Source of the DNA: CAWGOF01 sp963824225
Lineage (GTDB): Bacteria; Acidobacteriota; Polarisedimenticolia; Polarisedimenticolales; Polarisedimenticolaceae
Reading direction: 5' to 3'
NCBI GenBank assembly: GCA_963824225.1
Contig: CAWGOF010000003.1
Coordinates: forward strand, 1,116,001-1,180,000
DNA length: 64,000 nucleotides
The position numbers and the translations under genes were made by a program. The notes beneath the pieces were generated by a model. That model was given only the letters and a program-made list of their open reading frames with translations, was not told the DNA's origin and did no database searches. Below, piece after piece: positions 36,019 through 44,765 of the stretch; within the stretch, counting starts at the first letter, position 1, and the number at the start of each line of letters is the position of its first letter.

Positions 36019-37860
36019 TCACTTCCCGCCGAGCGCGGGGCGGACGATCAGAGTCGGCACGGATACCTCGTCGAGAACTTGGGTCACGAGACCCAGGCGG
36101 ATCGCCGGCCCTCCCGGGGTGCGGACGGGTGAGCCCAGTACCAGGAGATCATACGGCCCCCGGCGGATCTCTCCCACGATCGCCTCGGCGACCGGGCCCC
36201 TGCGCAGCGCGGTCGCCCCCTCGATCCCCCACAGCGACAGCGTGCGCAGCGAGGCCTCGTGGAAGCGTGCGATCTGGTCGCGGCCGGCCGGTGTGTCCTC
36301 GTGCAGCGCGGTCAGCACCGTCGCCGACACGCCGAGGTGGCGCAGGATCCGGCCGGCGACGACGACGTCTTGCTTGCCCGACTCGCCGGCCGTGGCGCAG
36401 ATCAGCACGCGGGTCGGCGGAGCGACGCGGTCGGGAACGAGCAGGATGTGATGCTCGCCCGAGCACAACAGCTCGTCGAGGCTGGTGACCGCGCCGAGCG
36501 CCGTCCGCGGCACGAACACCACGTCTTGCGGTCGGAGCTCGAACTCCCGCGTCAGCGCGCCGTCCTGCCGATCGATGGTCCGGGTTTCCAGAGCGGCGAG
36601 CCCGGCGCCGAGGTCGCCCCGCACGCCCGTCCCATCGGGTCCCATGGTCAGGAGGGTCACGCGCGCCTGGCACGCACGCGCCAGCGCCTCCGACCAGCGG
36701 AGGGCGTGGCGCTCCTGCGGCGCCCCGCGGTCGACGATGCCGAAGCTCAGCCCGGCATGGGCCAGAGCATGGATGCGCCGAATCCCGACCCATGCCCGAT
36801 CGCCGATCTCGAGCGGATAGCGCCGCGCGACGTGCTGCGAGCGGGTCGAGTCGATCACCACGTGGTCGGTGCCGAACGGCACCGCCGGAGCGATCACGCG
36901 GACACCCTTGATCGTCGGGATCCGGATGCGCAGTCGCTCGACCGAACCGGAGAACTCGGTCTCCTCGACGACCCCCTCGCCAAACGCCGGCCAGTCGAGC
37001 GCGTCGCGGGTGAGCTTGATCGCCACGTCCTCCGGCCGGAACAGCACCTGCACTCGACGGGATCCGTTCTGGGGCGGACCGGGGTCGGGCAGTGGGAACC
37101 GCACGTCGCCCAGGCGCACCTCCTCGGCGCTGCGCTCGCCGACGAACAGGTTGGCCTTGCCCAGGAACGTGGCCACGAACTCGGTCTGCGGGCCGAGATA
37201 CAGCTCGCGCGGCGGACCGACCTCGAGCAGGCGACCGAAGTTCATCACCGCCATGCGGTCGGCCAGCTCGAACGCCTCGTCCTGATCGTGGGTCACGAAG
37301 ATCGTCGTGACCTTGACCTCGCGCTGGATGCGCCGCAGGGTGCGGCGCAGCTCGGAGCGGATGCGCGCGTCGAGCGCGCCGAACGGCTCGTCGAGCAGCA
37401 GCACCTCGGGGCGATGGGCCAGCGCGCGGGCCAGCGCGACCCGCTGCTGCTGGCCGCCGGAGAGCTCGTGCGGGAACCGGTTCTGAAAGCCGACGAGTCC
37501 GACCAGCTCGAGCAGCTCGTCGCGCCGCTGCTCGCGCTCTTCCCTCCGAACGTGCCGCACGCGCAGGGAGAACTCGATGTTGTCGGCGACCGTCATGTGG
37601 CCGAACAGGGCGTACTGCTGGAACACCATGCCCACGCCGCGACTCTGGGGCGGAAGCGCGCTGACGTCCTTGCCGTGGAGCAGGACACGCCCGGCGTCGG
37701 CATGGATCAGTCCGGCGACGATGCGCAGCACGGTGCTCTTGCCGCTGCCGCTCGGGCCGAGCAGGACGAAGCACTCGCGGTCCGCGACCTCGAACGACAC
37801 GTCGTTGACCACGACGTGCGTGTCGTACGTCTTGGACAGTCCTGCGACGACGATGGACAT
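36019..37860 (-). CDS. cysA: Sulfate ABC ATPase CysA fused to two Usp-like domains
   Basis: 613 residues; ordinary CysA has about 350. ABC ATPase at 1-240: Walker A GPSGSGKST (35-43), signature LSGGQQQRVALARAL (133-147), Walker B LLLDEPFGALDAR (154-166). A TOBE-like segment follows to about 360. Then come two Rossmann-like modules resembling universal stress proteins, about 362-478 (LARACQARVTLLTMGP) and 480-611 (YDLLVLGSPVRTPGG and VPTLIVRP), where the GSx-type motif of UspA would sit. This suggests allosteric control of sulfate uptake, by inference. It heads the operon; ATG 37860 has GAGGGG upstream. Confidence 0.93.
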   Translation of the reverse strand: MSIVVAGLSKTYDTHVVVNDVSFEVADRECFVLLGPSGSGKSTVLRIVAGLIHADAGRVLLHGKDVSALPPQSRGVGMVFQQYALFGHMTVADNIEFSLRVRHVRREEREQRRDELLELVGLVGFQNRFPHELSGGQQQRVALARALAHRPEVLLLDEPFGALDARIRSELRRTLRRIQREVKVTTIFVTHDQDEAFELADRMAVMNFGRLLEVGPPRELYLGPQTEFVATFLGKANLFVGERSAEEVRLGDVRFPLPDPGPPQNGSRRVQVLFRPEDVAIKLTRDALDWPAFGEGVVEETEFSGSVERLRIRIPTIKGVRVIAPAVPFGTDHVVIDSTRSQHVARRYPLEIGDRAWVGIRRIHALAHAGLSFGIVDRGAPQERHALRWSEALARACQARVTLLTMGPDGTGVRGDLGAGLAALETRTIDRQDGALTREFELRPQDVVFVPRTALGAVTSLDELLCSGEHHILLVPDRVAPPTRVLICATAGESGKQDVVVAGRILRHLGVSATVLTALHEDTPAGRDQIARFHEASLRTLSLWGIEGATALRRGPVAEAIVGEIRRGPYDLLVLGSPVRTPGGPAIRLGLVTQVLDEVSVPTLIVRPALGGK

Positions 37861-37915
37861 CGACCCCTCGCCGGGGAGACTGCCACGAGCCACGCCCCGA
37901 CGCAACGCTGCGGGT

Positions 37916-37921
37916 TAGACT
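37916..37921 (+). promoter_or_regulatory. Candidate leaderless -10 box for the TatD-like gene
   Basis: TAGACT, then eight bases and ATG 37930; no ribosome site. Confidence 0.4.
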
Positions 37922-37929
37922 GGCCGGCG

Positions 37930-38700
37930 ATGACCGGTCTCGTCGATTGTCACGCGCACCTGTGCGATCCGGCGTTCGAAGCCGATCGAGCCCTCGTTCT
38001 CGAGCGGGCCCGCGCGGCGGGAATCCGGGCCGTCGTCGCCGTCAGCGAGACGCTGGCCGACGCCGAGCGCAACCTCGAGCTTGCGCGCCTCCACCCCGAG
38101 GTGCGCCCGGCAGCGGGCCTCTATCCCACGCACCTCGACCTCGATCAGGCGCAGGCCGTGTGCGCGTGGATTCGCGCGAACCGCGGACAGCTCGTCGCCG
38201 TCGGCGAGGTCGGTCTCGACCACTGGAAGGTCCGCGAGCCCAAAGACCTCGAGCGGCAGCGCGAGATCTTCGATCGGCAGATCGACCTGGCGATCGAGCT
38301 CGACCTGCCGCTCAACGTGCATTCGCGCTCGGCCGCGCGTGAAGCGATCGAGCGGCTGCTTTCGCGTGGGGCGCGGCGCGTCCAGCTCCACGCGTTCGAC
38401 GGTCGCGCCGCGACGGCGTTGCCTGCGGTCGAGGCCGGCTACCTGTTCTCCATCCCCCCGTCGGTCGTGCGATCGACGCAGAAGCAGAAGCTCGTGCGTC
38501 GGCTGCCGCTACAGGCGATCCTGCTCGAGACCGACAGTCCGGTGCTCGGCGCAGAACCGGGGGAGCGCAACGAGCCGGCGCGGCTGCGCGTCGCGCTTGC
38601 GGCGGTAGCCGAGCTGAAGGGCATCGCCGAACAGGCGGTCGCGGAAGCGGTCGCGGAGAACGCGCGGCGGCTCTACGGATCGCTCTGGGAGGAGAGGTAG
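37930..38700 (+). CDS. TatD family metal-dependent hydrolase
   Basis: 256 residues. The amidohydrolase-fold TatD pattern is complete: DCHAHLCDPAFEADR at the N-terminus, GLYPTHLD, GEVGLDHWKV, LPLNVHSRSA, LHAFDGRAA and ETDSPVLG. TatD enzymes are 3'-5' exonucleases/deoxyribonucleases; the exact role here is open. LYPTHLD replaces the usual GxHPH, a modest divergence also seen in archaeal-type members. Confidence 0.9.
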   Translation: MTGLVDCHAHLCDPAFEADRALVLERARAAGIRAVVAVSETLADAERNLELARLHPEVRPAAGLYPTHLDLDQAQAVCAWIRANRGQLVAVGEVGLDHWKVREPKDLERQREIFDRQIDLAIELDLPLNVHSRSAAREAIERLLSRGARRVQLHAFDGRAATALPAVEAGYLFSIPPSVVRSTQKQKLVRRLPLQAILLETDSPVLGAEPGERNEPARLRVALAAVAELKGIAEQAVAEAVAENARRLYGSLWEER

Positions 38701-38753
38701 ATCGCCGACTCCTCCGTTACGATAGGGGTGGCGACTCCACAGGAGGTACCCCG

Positions 38754-39212
38754 ATGCCCAAGGACACGAGCACGATTCGATTGCACCGCGTGCTGCGCGC
38801 ACCGGCGGAGCGCGTGTACCGGGCGTTCCTCGACGCCGACGCGATGGCCAAGTGGCTCCCGCCGCACGGCTTCACCGCCAAGGTTCAGCAGATCGATGCC
38901 CGCGTCGGTGGCGGCTACCGCATGTCGTTCACGAACTTCGGCACCGGCAAGAGTCACTCGTTCCACGGGACCTACAACGAGCTCATCCCCCACGAGCGGA
39001 TCCGGTACACGGACCAGTTCGACGATCCGAAGCTGCCGGGCGAGATGCACGTCTCGATCTCGCTGCGCGCGGTCGACAGCGGAACCGAGGTCACGATCGT
39101 CCAGGAAGGGGTCCCGGCGGAGATCCCGGCCGACGCGTGCTACGTCGGCTGGCAGGAATCGCTCGGGCAGCTGGCCCATCTGGTCGAGCCCGAGATTCCG
39201 GACGAGGTCTAG
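38754..39212 (+). CDS. SRPBCC/AHSA1-domain protein
   Basis: 152 residues, one START-like ligand-binding fold: IRLHRVLRAPAERVYRAFLD, AMAKWLPPHGFTAKV, FGTGKSHSFHGTYNELIPHE and a C-terminal helix GWQESLGQLAHLVEP, as in activator of Hsp90 ATPase homologues. These bind hydrophobic ligands or act as polyketide-type cyclases; function is not assignable. ATG has a perfect AGGAGG site, and TACGAT (in TTACGATAGG) may be the -10. Confidence 0.92.
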   Translation: MPKDTSTIRLHRVLRAPAERVYRAFLDADAMAKWLPPHGFTAKVQQIDARVGGGYRMSFTNFGTGKSHSFHGTYNELIPHERIRYTDQFDDPKLPGEMHVSISLRAVDSGTEVTIVQEGVPAEIPADACYVGWQESLGQLAHLVEPEIPDEV

Positions 39213-39221
39213 CCGACCCGT

Positions 39222-40739
39222 TCAGCTGAGCCCACCGACCGGCACCGCGGCCCCTGGCGGTGCCTCTCGTGCGGCGAACCGCTTGCGCCAGCGCACGTGC
39301 CGGCGCCGCGACATCTCGACGAGCGGATGCCAGATCCGGTGGGTCAGGCGATGGCGGATCAAGAGCGGCCACAGCCGGTTGGTCTTCTTGTACAGGTAGC
39401 TCATCCCTAGGTACGGCAGGACCGCCGCGGCATCCGCCGGGCGCCGGCGCCAGATCGACCGGTGCGAAAACAGGCGCTCGTAGCACCAGGCGTAGCCGTC
39501 GGCGAGCTCCTCGGCCGACATGCGCCGCGGTCGGAACACGACGTGCGCCGTGTCGTACAGCTCCCACTCGCGGTGCAGCAGCCGGCCCTCGCCCTCGAGC
39601 TGGCGGAACAGCGGCGTCCCGGGGTACGGCGTCAGGATGTGGAACGTCGCGCACTCGAGGCGGTTGGCCTCGATCCACTCGACCGTGCGGGCGAACACGT
39701 CCGGACCGTCCTGATCGAAGCCCAAGACGAAGCTGCCGTTGACCTGGATCCCGTGGCGGTGGAGCAGGTCCACGCGACGTGCGTAGTCCTCCGGCCGCGG
39801 GGTCTTCTTGCGCGCCTCGTCCAGGTTCTCCCCGGCGAGCGACTCGAAGCCGACGAACACGCCGCTGCAGCCGCCGAGCGCCATGTCCCGCACGAGGCTC
39901 GGGTCGTCCGTGACGTCGATCGTCACCGCGGCGCTCCAGATCCGCTCGGCACGGCCGAGCTCGCGGCACAGCGCGCGCAGGTACTCGGGGCGCGATCCGA
40001 GGTTGTTGTCGACGAACACGCCGTACGGCTCGCCGCTCCGGACGAACTGATCGACGACGTCCCGTGGCTGACGCATCTGGTACGGCATCTTGAGGCCGTC
40101 GGTCGACAGGTAGCAAAAGCCGCAGCGGTTGTGGCACCCGCGGGTGGCGATCAGGCTGGCTGCGGTCAGGAACGATTCGTGGGGCAGGATCGCGCGGTCG
40201 GGCGCCGGCTCGTCCGCGTAGCGCCCGACCGGGCCGCGCACGTAGCTCCCCTGGTACCGGGGCTGCAGGCGGCCGAGGGCCAGGTCCTCGAGCACCGTCG
40301 GCCACACCTGCACCCCTTCGCCGAGCACGATCGCATCGGCGTGGGGCGCGCACTCGTCGGGCGCGGAGAGCACGTGGAGCCCGCCGAGGATCACGACCGC
40401 GCCCCGGCTGCGATAGAAGCCGGCCAGCTCGAACGCGCGCCGGGCGAAGGTCAGGTGGACCGAGATCCCGACGACCTGCGGGAACGGCGCGACCGGCGGC
40501 GGCCCCTGGAGGAGGTTCTCGTCCCAGTAGCGCAGCGACCATCCGGGCGGCGTCGACCCGGCGAGGCTCGTCAGCGCGAGCGTCGGGGTCAGCACGTGCT
40601 TCCCGAAGCTCGCGTGCGGGTCCTTGGGGTAGAACGGGTTGATCAGCAGGATCGTGCGCGGCGACGGCGGCGCGGTCCGGCACGTGGGATCGAGGACCGG
40701 CGGCCGGCGCATCGCCGGCGGGTGGTACAGAGGGCGCAT
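39222..40739 (-). CDS. B12-binding-domain radical SAM protein
   Basis: 505 residues. An N-terminal cobalamin-binding-like domain (about 30-160: LLINPFYPKD, VVGISVHLTFARRAFELAGF, VILGGLHVLS) precedes a radical SAM domain with the 4Fe-4S cysteines in CHNRCGFC (202-209). FHILTPYPGTPLFRQLEGEG and a C-terminal DUF4070-like region follow. Relatives include lipid and hopanoid-modifying enzymes such as HpnJ, but no such genes are near. Start at ATG 40739, which lies six bases after a good -10. Confidence 0.9.
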   Translation of the reverse strand: MRPLYHPPAMRRPPVLDPTCRTAPPSPRTILLINPFYPKDPHASFGKHVLTPTLALTSLAGSTPPGWSLRYWDENLLQGPPPVAPFPQVVGISVHLTFARRAFELAGFYRSRGAVVILGGLHVLSAPDECAPHADAIVLGEGVQVWPTVLEDLALGRLQPRYQGSYVRGPVGRYADEPAPDRAILPHESFLTAASLIATRGCHNRCGFCYLSTDGLKMPYQMRQPRDVVDQFVRSGEPYGVFVDNNLGSRPEYLRALCRELGRAERIWSAAVTIDVTDDPSLVRDMALGGCSGVFVGFESLAGENLDEARKKTPRPEDYARRVDLLHRHGIQVNGSFVLGFDQDGPDVFARTVEWIEANRLECATFHILTPYPGTPLFRQLEGEGRLLHREWELYDTAHVVFRPRRMSAEELADGYAWCYERLFSHRSIWRRRPADAAAVLPYLGMSYLYKKTNRLWPLLIRHRLTHRIWHPLVEMSRRRHVRWRKRFAAREAPPGAAVPVGGLS

Positions 40740-40745
40740 GCCGAC

Positions 40746-40774
40746 ACTCTACAGAAGAGTACTTTTCAATGCAA
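40746..40774 (-). promoter_or_regulatory. Candidate promoter for the radical SAM gene
   Basis: On the minus strand TTGCAT (40769-40774), exactly 17 bases, TAGAGT (40746-40751), then six bases to ATG 40739. It lies in a conspicuously AT-rich patch for this genome. The RNA would begin at or next to the start codon. Confidence 0.5.
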
Positions 40775-40903
40775 AGTTAATCGACGCCCCCACACGGGGT
40801 ACGCGGGCGGCGCGGGCGCGTGCGAGCGGCCGGTCCGCGCCCGCGTATACTCTCTCCGGAAAGCGGAGGGGGTTCCGACCGAGCGTGTCCGGAGGAGAGC
40901 GGG

Positions 40904-41308
40904 ATGCCGAAGACCGTACCGTCGATCGTCGTGCTGAACTCGAGCCAGGACACGATCGACGTGCTCAAGCTGGTTCTGGAGCAGGAGGGATACGGCGTCG
41001 CGACGGCGCACGTGTCGAGCATCAAGAGCGGAGAGGTGGACGTGCTCGAGTTCGTCAAGCAGCACGCTCCGGACGTGATCATCTACGACATCGCACTACC
41101 GTACGAGGAGAACTGGAAGTTCCTGCGGCTGTTGCAGAGCTCCGAGGCGTTCAAGGACGTCCAGTGGGTCCTGACCACGACGCACAAGAAGCGGCTCCAG
41201 GAGCTGGTGGGAGAATGCGGCGAGGTGTACGAGGTGGTCGGCAAACCCTACGATCTGGCGCAGATCGTCGGCGCGATCAAGACCGCACTCGGCGAGGAAG
41301 CGAGCTGA
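40904..41308 (+). CDS. Single-domain response regulator
   Basis: 134 residues, receiver domain only. Phosphoacceptor Asp62 is in VIIYDIALP and the conserved Lys in VVGKPYD, but the N-terminal acidic pair is replaced (LNSSQD). An unusual loop follows Asp62 (PYEENWKFLRLLQS). GGAGGAGAG precedes the ATG. It converges on the hybrid kinase gene, which ends seven bases away, and may take part in the same phosphorelay. Confidence 0.85.
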   Translation: MPKTVPSIVVLNSSQDTIDVLKLVLEQEGYGVATAHVSSIKSGEVDVLEFVKQHAPDVIIYDIALPYEENWKFLRLLQSSEAFKDVQWVLTTTHKKRLQELVGECGEVYEVVGKPYDLAQIVGAIKTALGEEAS

Positions 41309-41315
41309 CCGACGT

Positions 41316-42863
41316 TCAAGACGCCTGGCTCCGCGCCAGCCGGGCGACGACCTCGAGCAGCCGAGCCGGCTCGACCGGCTTCGGCACGTGGGTCTGGAAC
41401 CCGCTCTGGACGACGCGGGCCTGGTCCTCGGGCCGCGTGTACGCCGTGAGGGCCGCGGCGGGGGTCTCGCCCCCGCGCTCACGATCGAGGGCCCGGACCT
41501 TGCGGATCAAGGCGTAACCATCCTCGCCGGGCATCGCCAGATCGCACAGCAGCACGGTCGGGCGATGCTCGATGATCGCGGCGAGGGCTTCGGTGGCCGA
41601 CGCGGCCACGAGGACGACAGCCCCGTAGTCCACGAGCACCTGGCGCACGAAATCGCGCCCGTCGCGGTCGTCATCGACGACCAGCACGCGAACGCCGCGC
41701 AGGTCCTCGATCGCTTGCGGCGCGGGGGCCGACGGCGCCCGCTCATGCGCGCACTCCGGGGGGAACTCATGGGCCAGCGGGATTCGCACGATGAACGTCG
41801 TACCGGCGCCGGATCCGCCACTCCGCGCGCGCACCGTGCCCCCGTGCATCACCACGAGGCTTCTCACGATCGCCAGACCCAGGCCGAGACCTCCGTGAAC
41901 GCGGGTCGTCGAGGTGTCGGCCTGACGAAACCGGTCGAACAGTTGCGGGAGAAACGTCCGGGCGATCCCCTGTCCGGTATCGCTGACCTCGAGGCGAGCG
42001 TACGACCCGACCTGCCTCAGTCCGACGCGGACGCGCCCTCCCGGAAGCGTGAACTTGAGAGCGTTCGACAGCAGCTTCTCGACGATCTGTCGCAGGCGGT
42101 TCGGGTCCCCGCGGAGGCTCCCCATCCCGGGGTCCAGGTCCCGCACGACAGTGATGCCCTTGTCCAGCGCGACCAGAGAGACGCCCTCGACCGCGGCCTC
42201 GACGAGCGGACCGAGCTGCACATCCTCGAGCGACAGCCGGATCTCGCCCGACACGATCGACGACATGTCGAGCAGATCGTCGATCAGCCGGGTCTGGACG
42301 CGGATGTTGCGCTCGATCGTTTCGATCGCGCGGGCCTGCACGTCGCTGTCCGAACTGTGGCTGCGCAGGAGCTGCGTCCAGCCGAGCATGGCGTTCAGCG
42401 GCGTGCGTAGCTCGTGCGACAGGGTCGCCAGGAACTCGTCCTGCATCAGGTTCATCCGCTCGGCTTCGGCGCGTGCCGCGCGCTCACGCGCCACGAGCTC
42501 GGTTCGCACCCGCTCGGCGCGCCCGCGCTCGTCCAAGTCCTCCACGAGCACGACGTGCAGCGAGCCCACCGGCGTGAGCCTGACGCGGGCGTGGAACGTA
42601 TCCGCGTTCTTTCTCCGGCCGTCGAGTTCGAGGTCGACGCCGGATCCGCCCGTCTCGTACTCTCCGGGGACGAGACCGGGAACCAGGAGCTGGATCGGGC
42701 GCCCCACAACCTCGCCGGCCGCGTATCCGAACAGGTTCTCCGCCCGCGAGTTGAAGATCACGATCGTCCCCGGCCGATCGAATCCGATGGTCGCTTCGGG
42801 CGATGCCGCCGCAAACTCGCGAACCCAGCGATCGGCTCGCCCGTCGTGCGCCGGACGCTCCAT
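41316..42863 (-). CDS. Hybrid PAS-histidine kinase with receiver domain
   Basis: 515 residues, soluble. PAS domain about 12-125 (TIVIFNSRAENLFGYAAGEV), HisKA with FLATLSHELRTPLNAMLG (His150), HATPase_c (DTGQGIARTFLPQLFDRF and GGLGLGLAIVRSL), and a C-terminal receiver (LLCDLAMPGEDGYALI, ALTAYTR, VPKPV). ATG 42863 has no ribosome site; TACCTT lies six bases upstream. The nearby single-domain regulator could be a phosphotransfer partner. Confidence 0.92.
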   Translation of the reverse strand: MERPAHDGRADRWVREFAAASPEATIGFDRPGTIVIFNSRAENLFGYAAGEVVGRPIQLLVPGLVPGEYETGGSGVDLELDGRRKNADTFHARVRLTPVGSLHVVLVEDLDERGRAERVRTELVARERAARAEAERMNLMQDEFLATLSHELRTPLNAMLGWTQLLRSHSSDSDVQARAIETIERNIRVQTRLIDDLLDMSSIVSGEIRLSLEDVQLGPLVEAAVEGVSLVALDKGITVVRDLDPGMGSLRGDPNRLRQIVEKLLSNALKFTLPGGRVRVGLRQVGSYARLEVSDTGQGIARTFLPQLFDRFRQADTSTTRVHGGLGLGLAIVRSLVVMHGGTVRARSGGSGAGTTFIVRIPLAHEFPPECAHERAPSAPAPQAIEDLRGVRVLVVDDDRDGRDFVRQVLVDYGAVVLVAASATEALAAIIEHRPTVLLCDLAMPGEDGYALIRKVRALDRERGGETPAAALTAYTRPEDQARVVQSGFQTHVPKPVEPARLLEVVARLARSQAS

Positions 42864-42869
42864 CTACCC

Positions 42870-42875
42870 AAGGTA
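42870..42875 (-). promoter_or_regulatory. Weak candidate -10 box for the hybrid kinase
   Basis: TACCTT, six bases before ATG 42863. It fits the TANNNT form but shares little else with the consensus. Confidence 0.25.
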
Positions 42876-43027
42876 GCCGAAGGGACCAGGCCCCGCCTCA
42901 AGGCCGTTACACAGACCTCGGGTGTTTCCCGGTCGGACGCTACCAGCGCACGACGTGGGCCCGCGGCGGGTGAGCGAACCCACGAAACCCGGCGGCCGAA
43001 GTCGCTGGCTGCGGTAGGGCGTCGGCG

Positions 43028-43555
43028 TCAGCGAAGGGCAACGCGCGCGGCACGCAGGATCGTGCACACCGACTTCGCGTCGCGGATCTCGCCCGCTGCC
43101 GCGAGCTCGACCGCATCGGCGAGCGGCAGGCGCACGACGCTCAGCACCTCGTCGTGCTGCAGCTCCTGGCGCGTGGGGACGAGGTCGCGAGCCAGGTAGA
43201 GCCAGATCTTCTCGTCCGTGAACCCCGGCGTCGTGAAGATCCAGCCCAGAGGGTCGAGCCGTCCGGGCCGCACGCCGGTCTCCTCTTCGACCTCGCGGAG
43301 CGCGCAGACATCGGGAGCCTCGCCCGGATCGAGCTTCCCCGCCGGCACCTCGAGGAGCCAGTCGGAGGCGGCGTAGCGGTACTGCCGCACGAGGAGCACC
43401 GAGCCGTCCGCGTCGAGCGGGAGCGCCGCCGCGGCTCCCGGATGTTGGATGATCTCGAGCTCGGTAACGTTTCCGTTCGGAAGCCGGACCTGGTCGACCG
43501 AGAGCCGCACGACGCGTCCGTCGTAGATCGGCCGCCGGTCGATCCGCTGCGCCAC
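43028..43555 (-). CDS. Nudix hydrolase, ADP-ribose pyrophosphatase-like
   Basis: 175 residues. The Nudix box is perfect: G-KLDPG-E-APDVCAL-REVEEETGV. The N-terminus MAQRIDRRPIYDGRVVRLSV and the following VRLPNG match ADP-ribose pyrophosphatases, which hydrolyse ADP-ribose to AMP and ribose-5-phosphate. I start at GTG 43555, which matches the family; an ATG at 43606 is in frame but would overlap the divergent desulfurase start. A TACGAT box lies seven bases upstream of the GTG. Confidence 0.9.
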   Translation of the reverse strand: MAQRIDRRPIYDGRVVRLSVDQVRLPNGNVTELEIIQHPGAAAALPLDADGSVLLVRQYRYAASDWLLEVPAGKLDPGEAPDVCALREVEEETGVRPGRLDPLGWIFTTPGFTDEKIWLYLARDLVPTRQELQHDEVLSVVRLPLADAVELAAAGEIRDAKSVCTILRAARVALR

Positions 43556-43562
43556 ACGGGCG

Positions 43563-43568
43563 ATCGTA
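43563..43568 (-). promoter_or_regulatory. Candidate leaderless -10 box for the Nudix gene
   Basis: TACGAT, seven bases, GTG 43555. It faces away from the plus-strand box at 43591-43596; the two divergent genes are separated by only 49 bases. Confidence 0.45.
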
Positions 43569-43590
43569 GCAGAGGTGGCGTGTGGCCCGA

Positions 43591-43596
43591 TAAGAT
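43591..43596 (+). promoter_or_regulatory. Candidate leaderless -10 box for the desulfurase operon
   Basis: TAAGAT, eight bases, ATG 43605. It would drive a six-gene operon from a leaderless start. Confidence 0.45.
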
Positions 43597-43604
43597 GGCG
43601 CGCC

Positions 43605-44765
43605 ATGAGCGACCCGATCTATCTCGATTACAACGCCACGACGCCGCCGGCCCCCGAGGTGCTGGAGGCGATGCGGGGCGCGCTCGATGCATGGGGCAAC
43701 CCGTCCTCGGCCCACGCCTACGGGCGCCGGGCCCGGGCGGCGGTCGAACGGGCGCGCGAGCAGGTCGCATCGTTTCTGGGGTGTGAGGCGGACGAGGTCC
43801 TGTTCACGAGCGGCGGGACCGAGTCGGACAACGCGGCGATCTTCGGCGTCGCCGACGCGCTCGTGCTCCGCGGACGGCACGTCGTGATCTCGGCGGTCGA
43901 GCACGCGGCGGTCGAGCAGGCCGTTCGCTGGCTCGAGGATCGCGGCGCGACGATCACTCGCGTTCCGGTCGACCGGTCGTGTCGCGTGGCGCCAGACGCC
44001 GTGCGGGACGCGCTGCGCCCCGACACCGTGCTCGTCTCGATCCTGCACGCGCAGAACGAGACCGGCGTGCTCGAGCCCGTGGCCGAGATCGCGGCGCTCG
44101 CACGCGAGCGCGGGATCCCGTTCCACACGGACGCGGCCCAGAGCGTGGGCAAGGTGCATGTCGATCTCGGAGAGCTGGGCGCCGACCTGCTGACCATCGC
44201 CGGGCACAAGCTCTATGGGCCGCAGGGCGTCGGTGCGCTGATCGTCCGTCGCGGGACGCCGTTCGCGCCGCTCCTGCGCGGCGCGGGGCACGAGGGCGGC
44301 CGGCGCTCGGGAACGGAGAACGTCGCCGGGATCGTCGGTCTCGGCGCAGCCTGCGCCCTCGCCGAGCGCGAGCTACCGGCGCGGACGGCGCACATGACCG
44401 AGATGCGCGACCGGCTCGCCCGAGGCCTCGCTCGCCTGATCCCGGACCTCGTGGTCCACGGCGCGGGCGCCGAGCGCCTGCCGAACACGCTGTCGGTCGC
44501 GATCCCCGGGACACGGGCGTTCGACGTGGCCTCCCGAGCCGACGGCGTCGCGATCGCCGCGGGTCCGGCGTGCCACTCGGGCCGGCCTCACGTGTCCTCC
44601 GTCCTGCGCGCCATGGGCGTGCCCGACGACCTCAGCCTGGCCACGCTCCGGCTGACCGTCGGTCGCCCGACGACGGCCGACGAGATCGACCGAGCGGTGA
44701 CGAGCATCGGCGCTGCGGCTGCCGCGGCCGCCGCAGCGGCGGGCCGCGGGCCGGCGGTCGGATGA
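43605..44765 (+). CDS. Cysteine desulfurase, NifS/IscS-like
   Basis: 386 residues. PLP class-V aminotransferase fold: YLDYNATTPPAPEVLEAM, TSGGTESDNAAIFG, HTDAAQSVGK, PLP-lysine in AGHKLYGPQG (Lys202) and catalytic-loop cysteine in GPACHSGRPHVSSVL (Cys323). It removes sulfur from cysteine for Fe-S clusters or thiolated tRNA. The C-terminus has a tract of about nine alanines. No IscU, SUF or MnmA gene is adjacent; instead it opens an operon with exonuclease VII and Dus. Its stop overlaps the xseA start (ATGA). Confidence 0.93.
   Translation: MSDPIYLDYNATTPPAPEVLEAMRGALDAWGNPSSAHAYGRRARAAVERAREQVASFLGCEADEVLFTSGGTESDNAAIFGVADALVLRGRHVVISAVEHAAVEQAVRWLEDRGATITRVPVDRSCRVAPDAVRDALRPDTVLVSILHAQNETGVLEPVAEIAALARERGIPFHTDAAQSVGKVHVDLGELGADLLTIAGHKLYGPQGVGALIVRRGTPFAPLLRGAGHEGGRRSGTENVAGIVGLGAACALAERELPARTAHMTEMRDRLARGLARLIPDLVVHGAGAERLPNTLSVAIPGTRAFDVASRADGVAIAAGPACHSGRPHVSSVLRAMGVPDDLSLATLRLTVGRPTTADEIDRAVTSIGAAAAAAAAAAGRGPAVG

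Noticed and set aside
42864..43027. Possible small gene or RNA between the hybrid kinase and Nudix gene
   Set aside because: Contains only a short CTACC/GGTAG inverted repeat; no start with a ribosome site and no conserved RNA motif seen.
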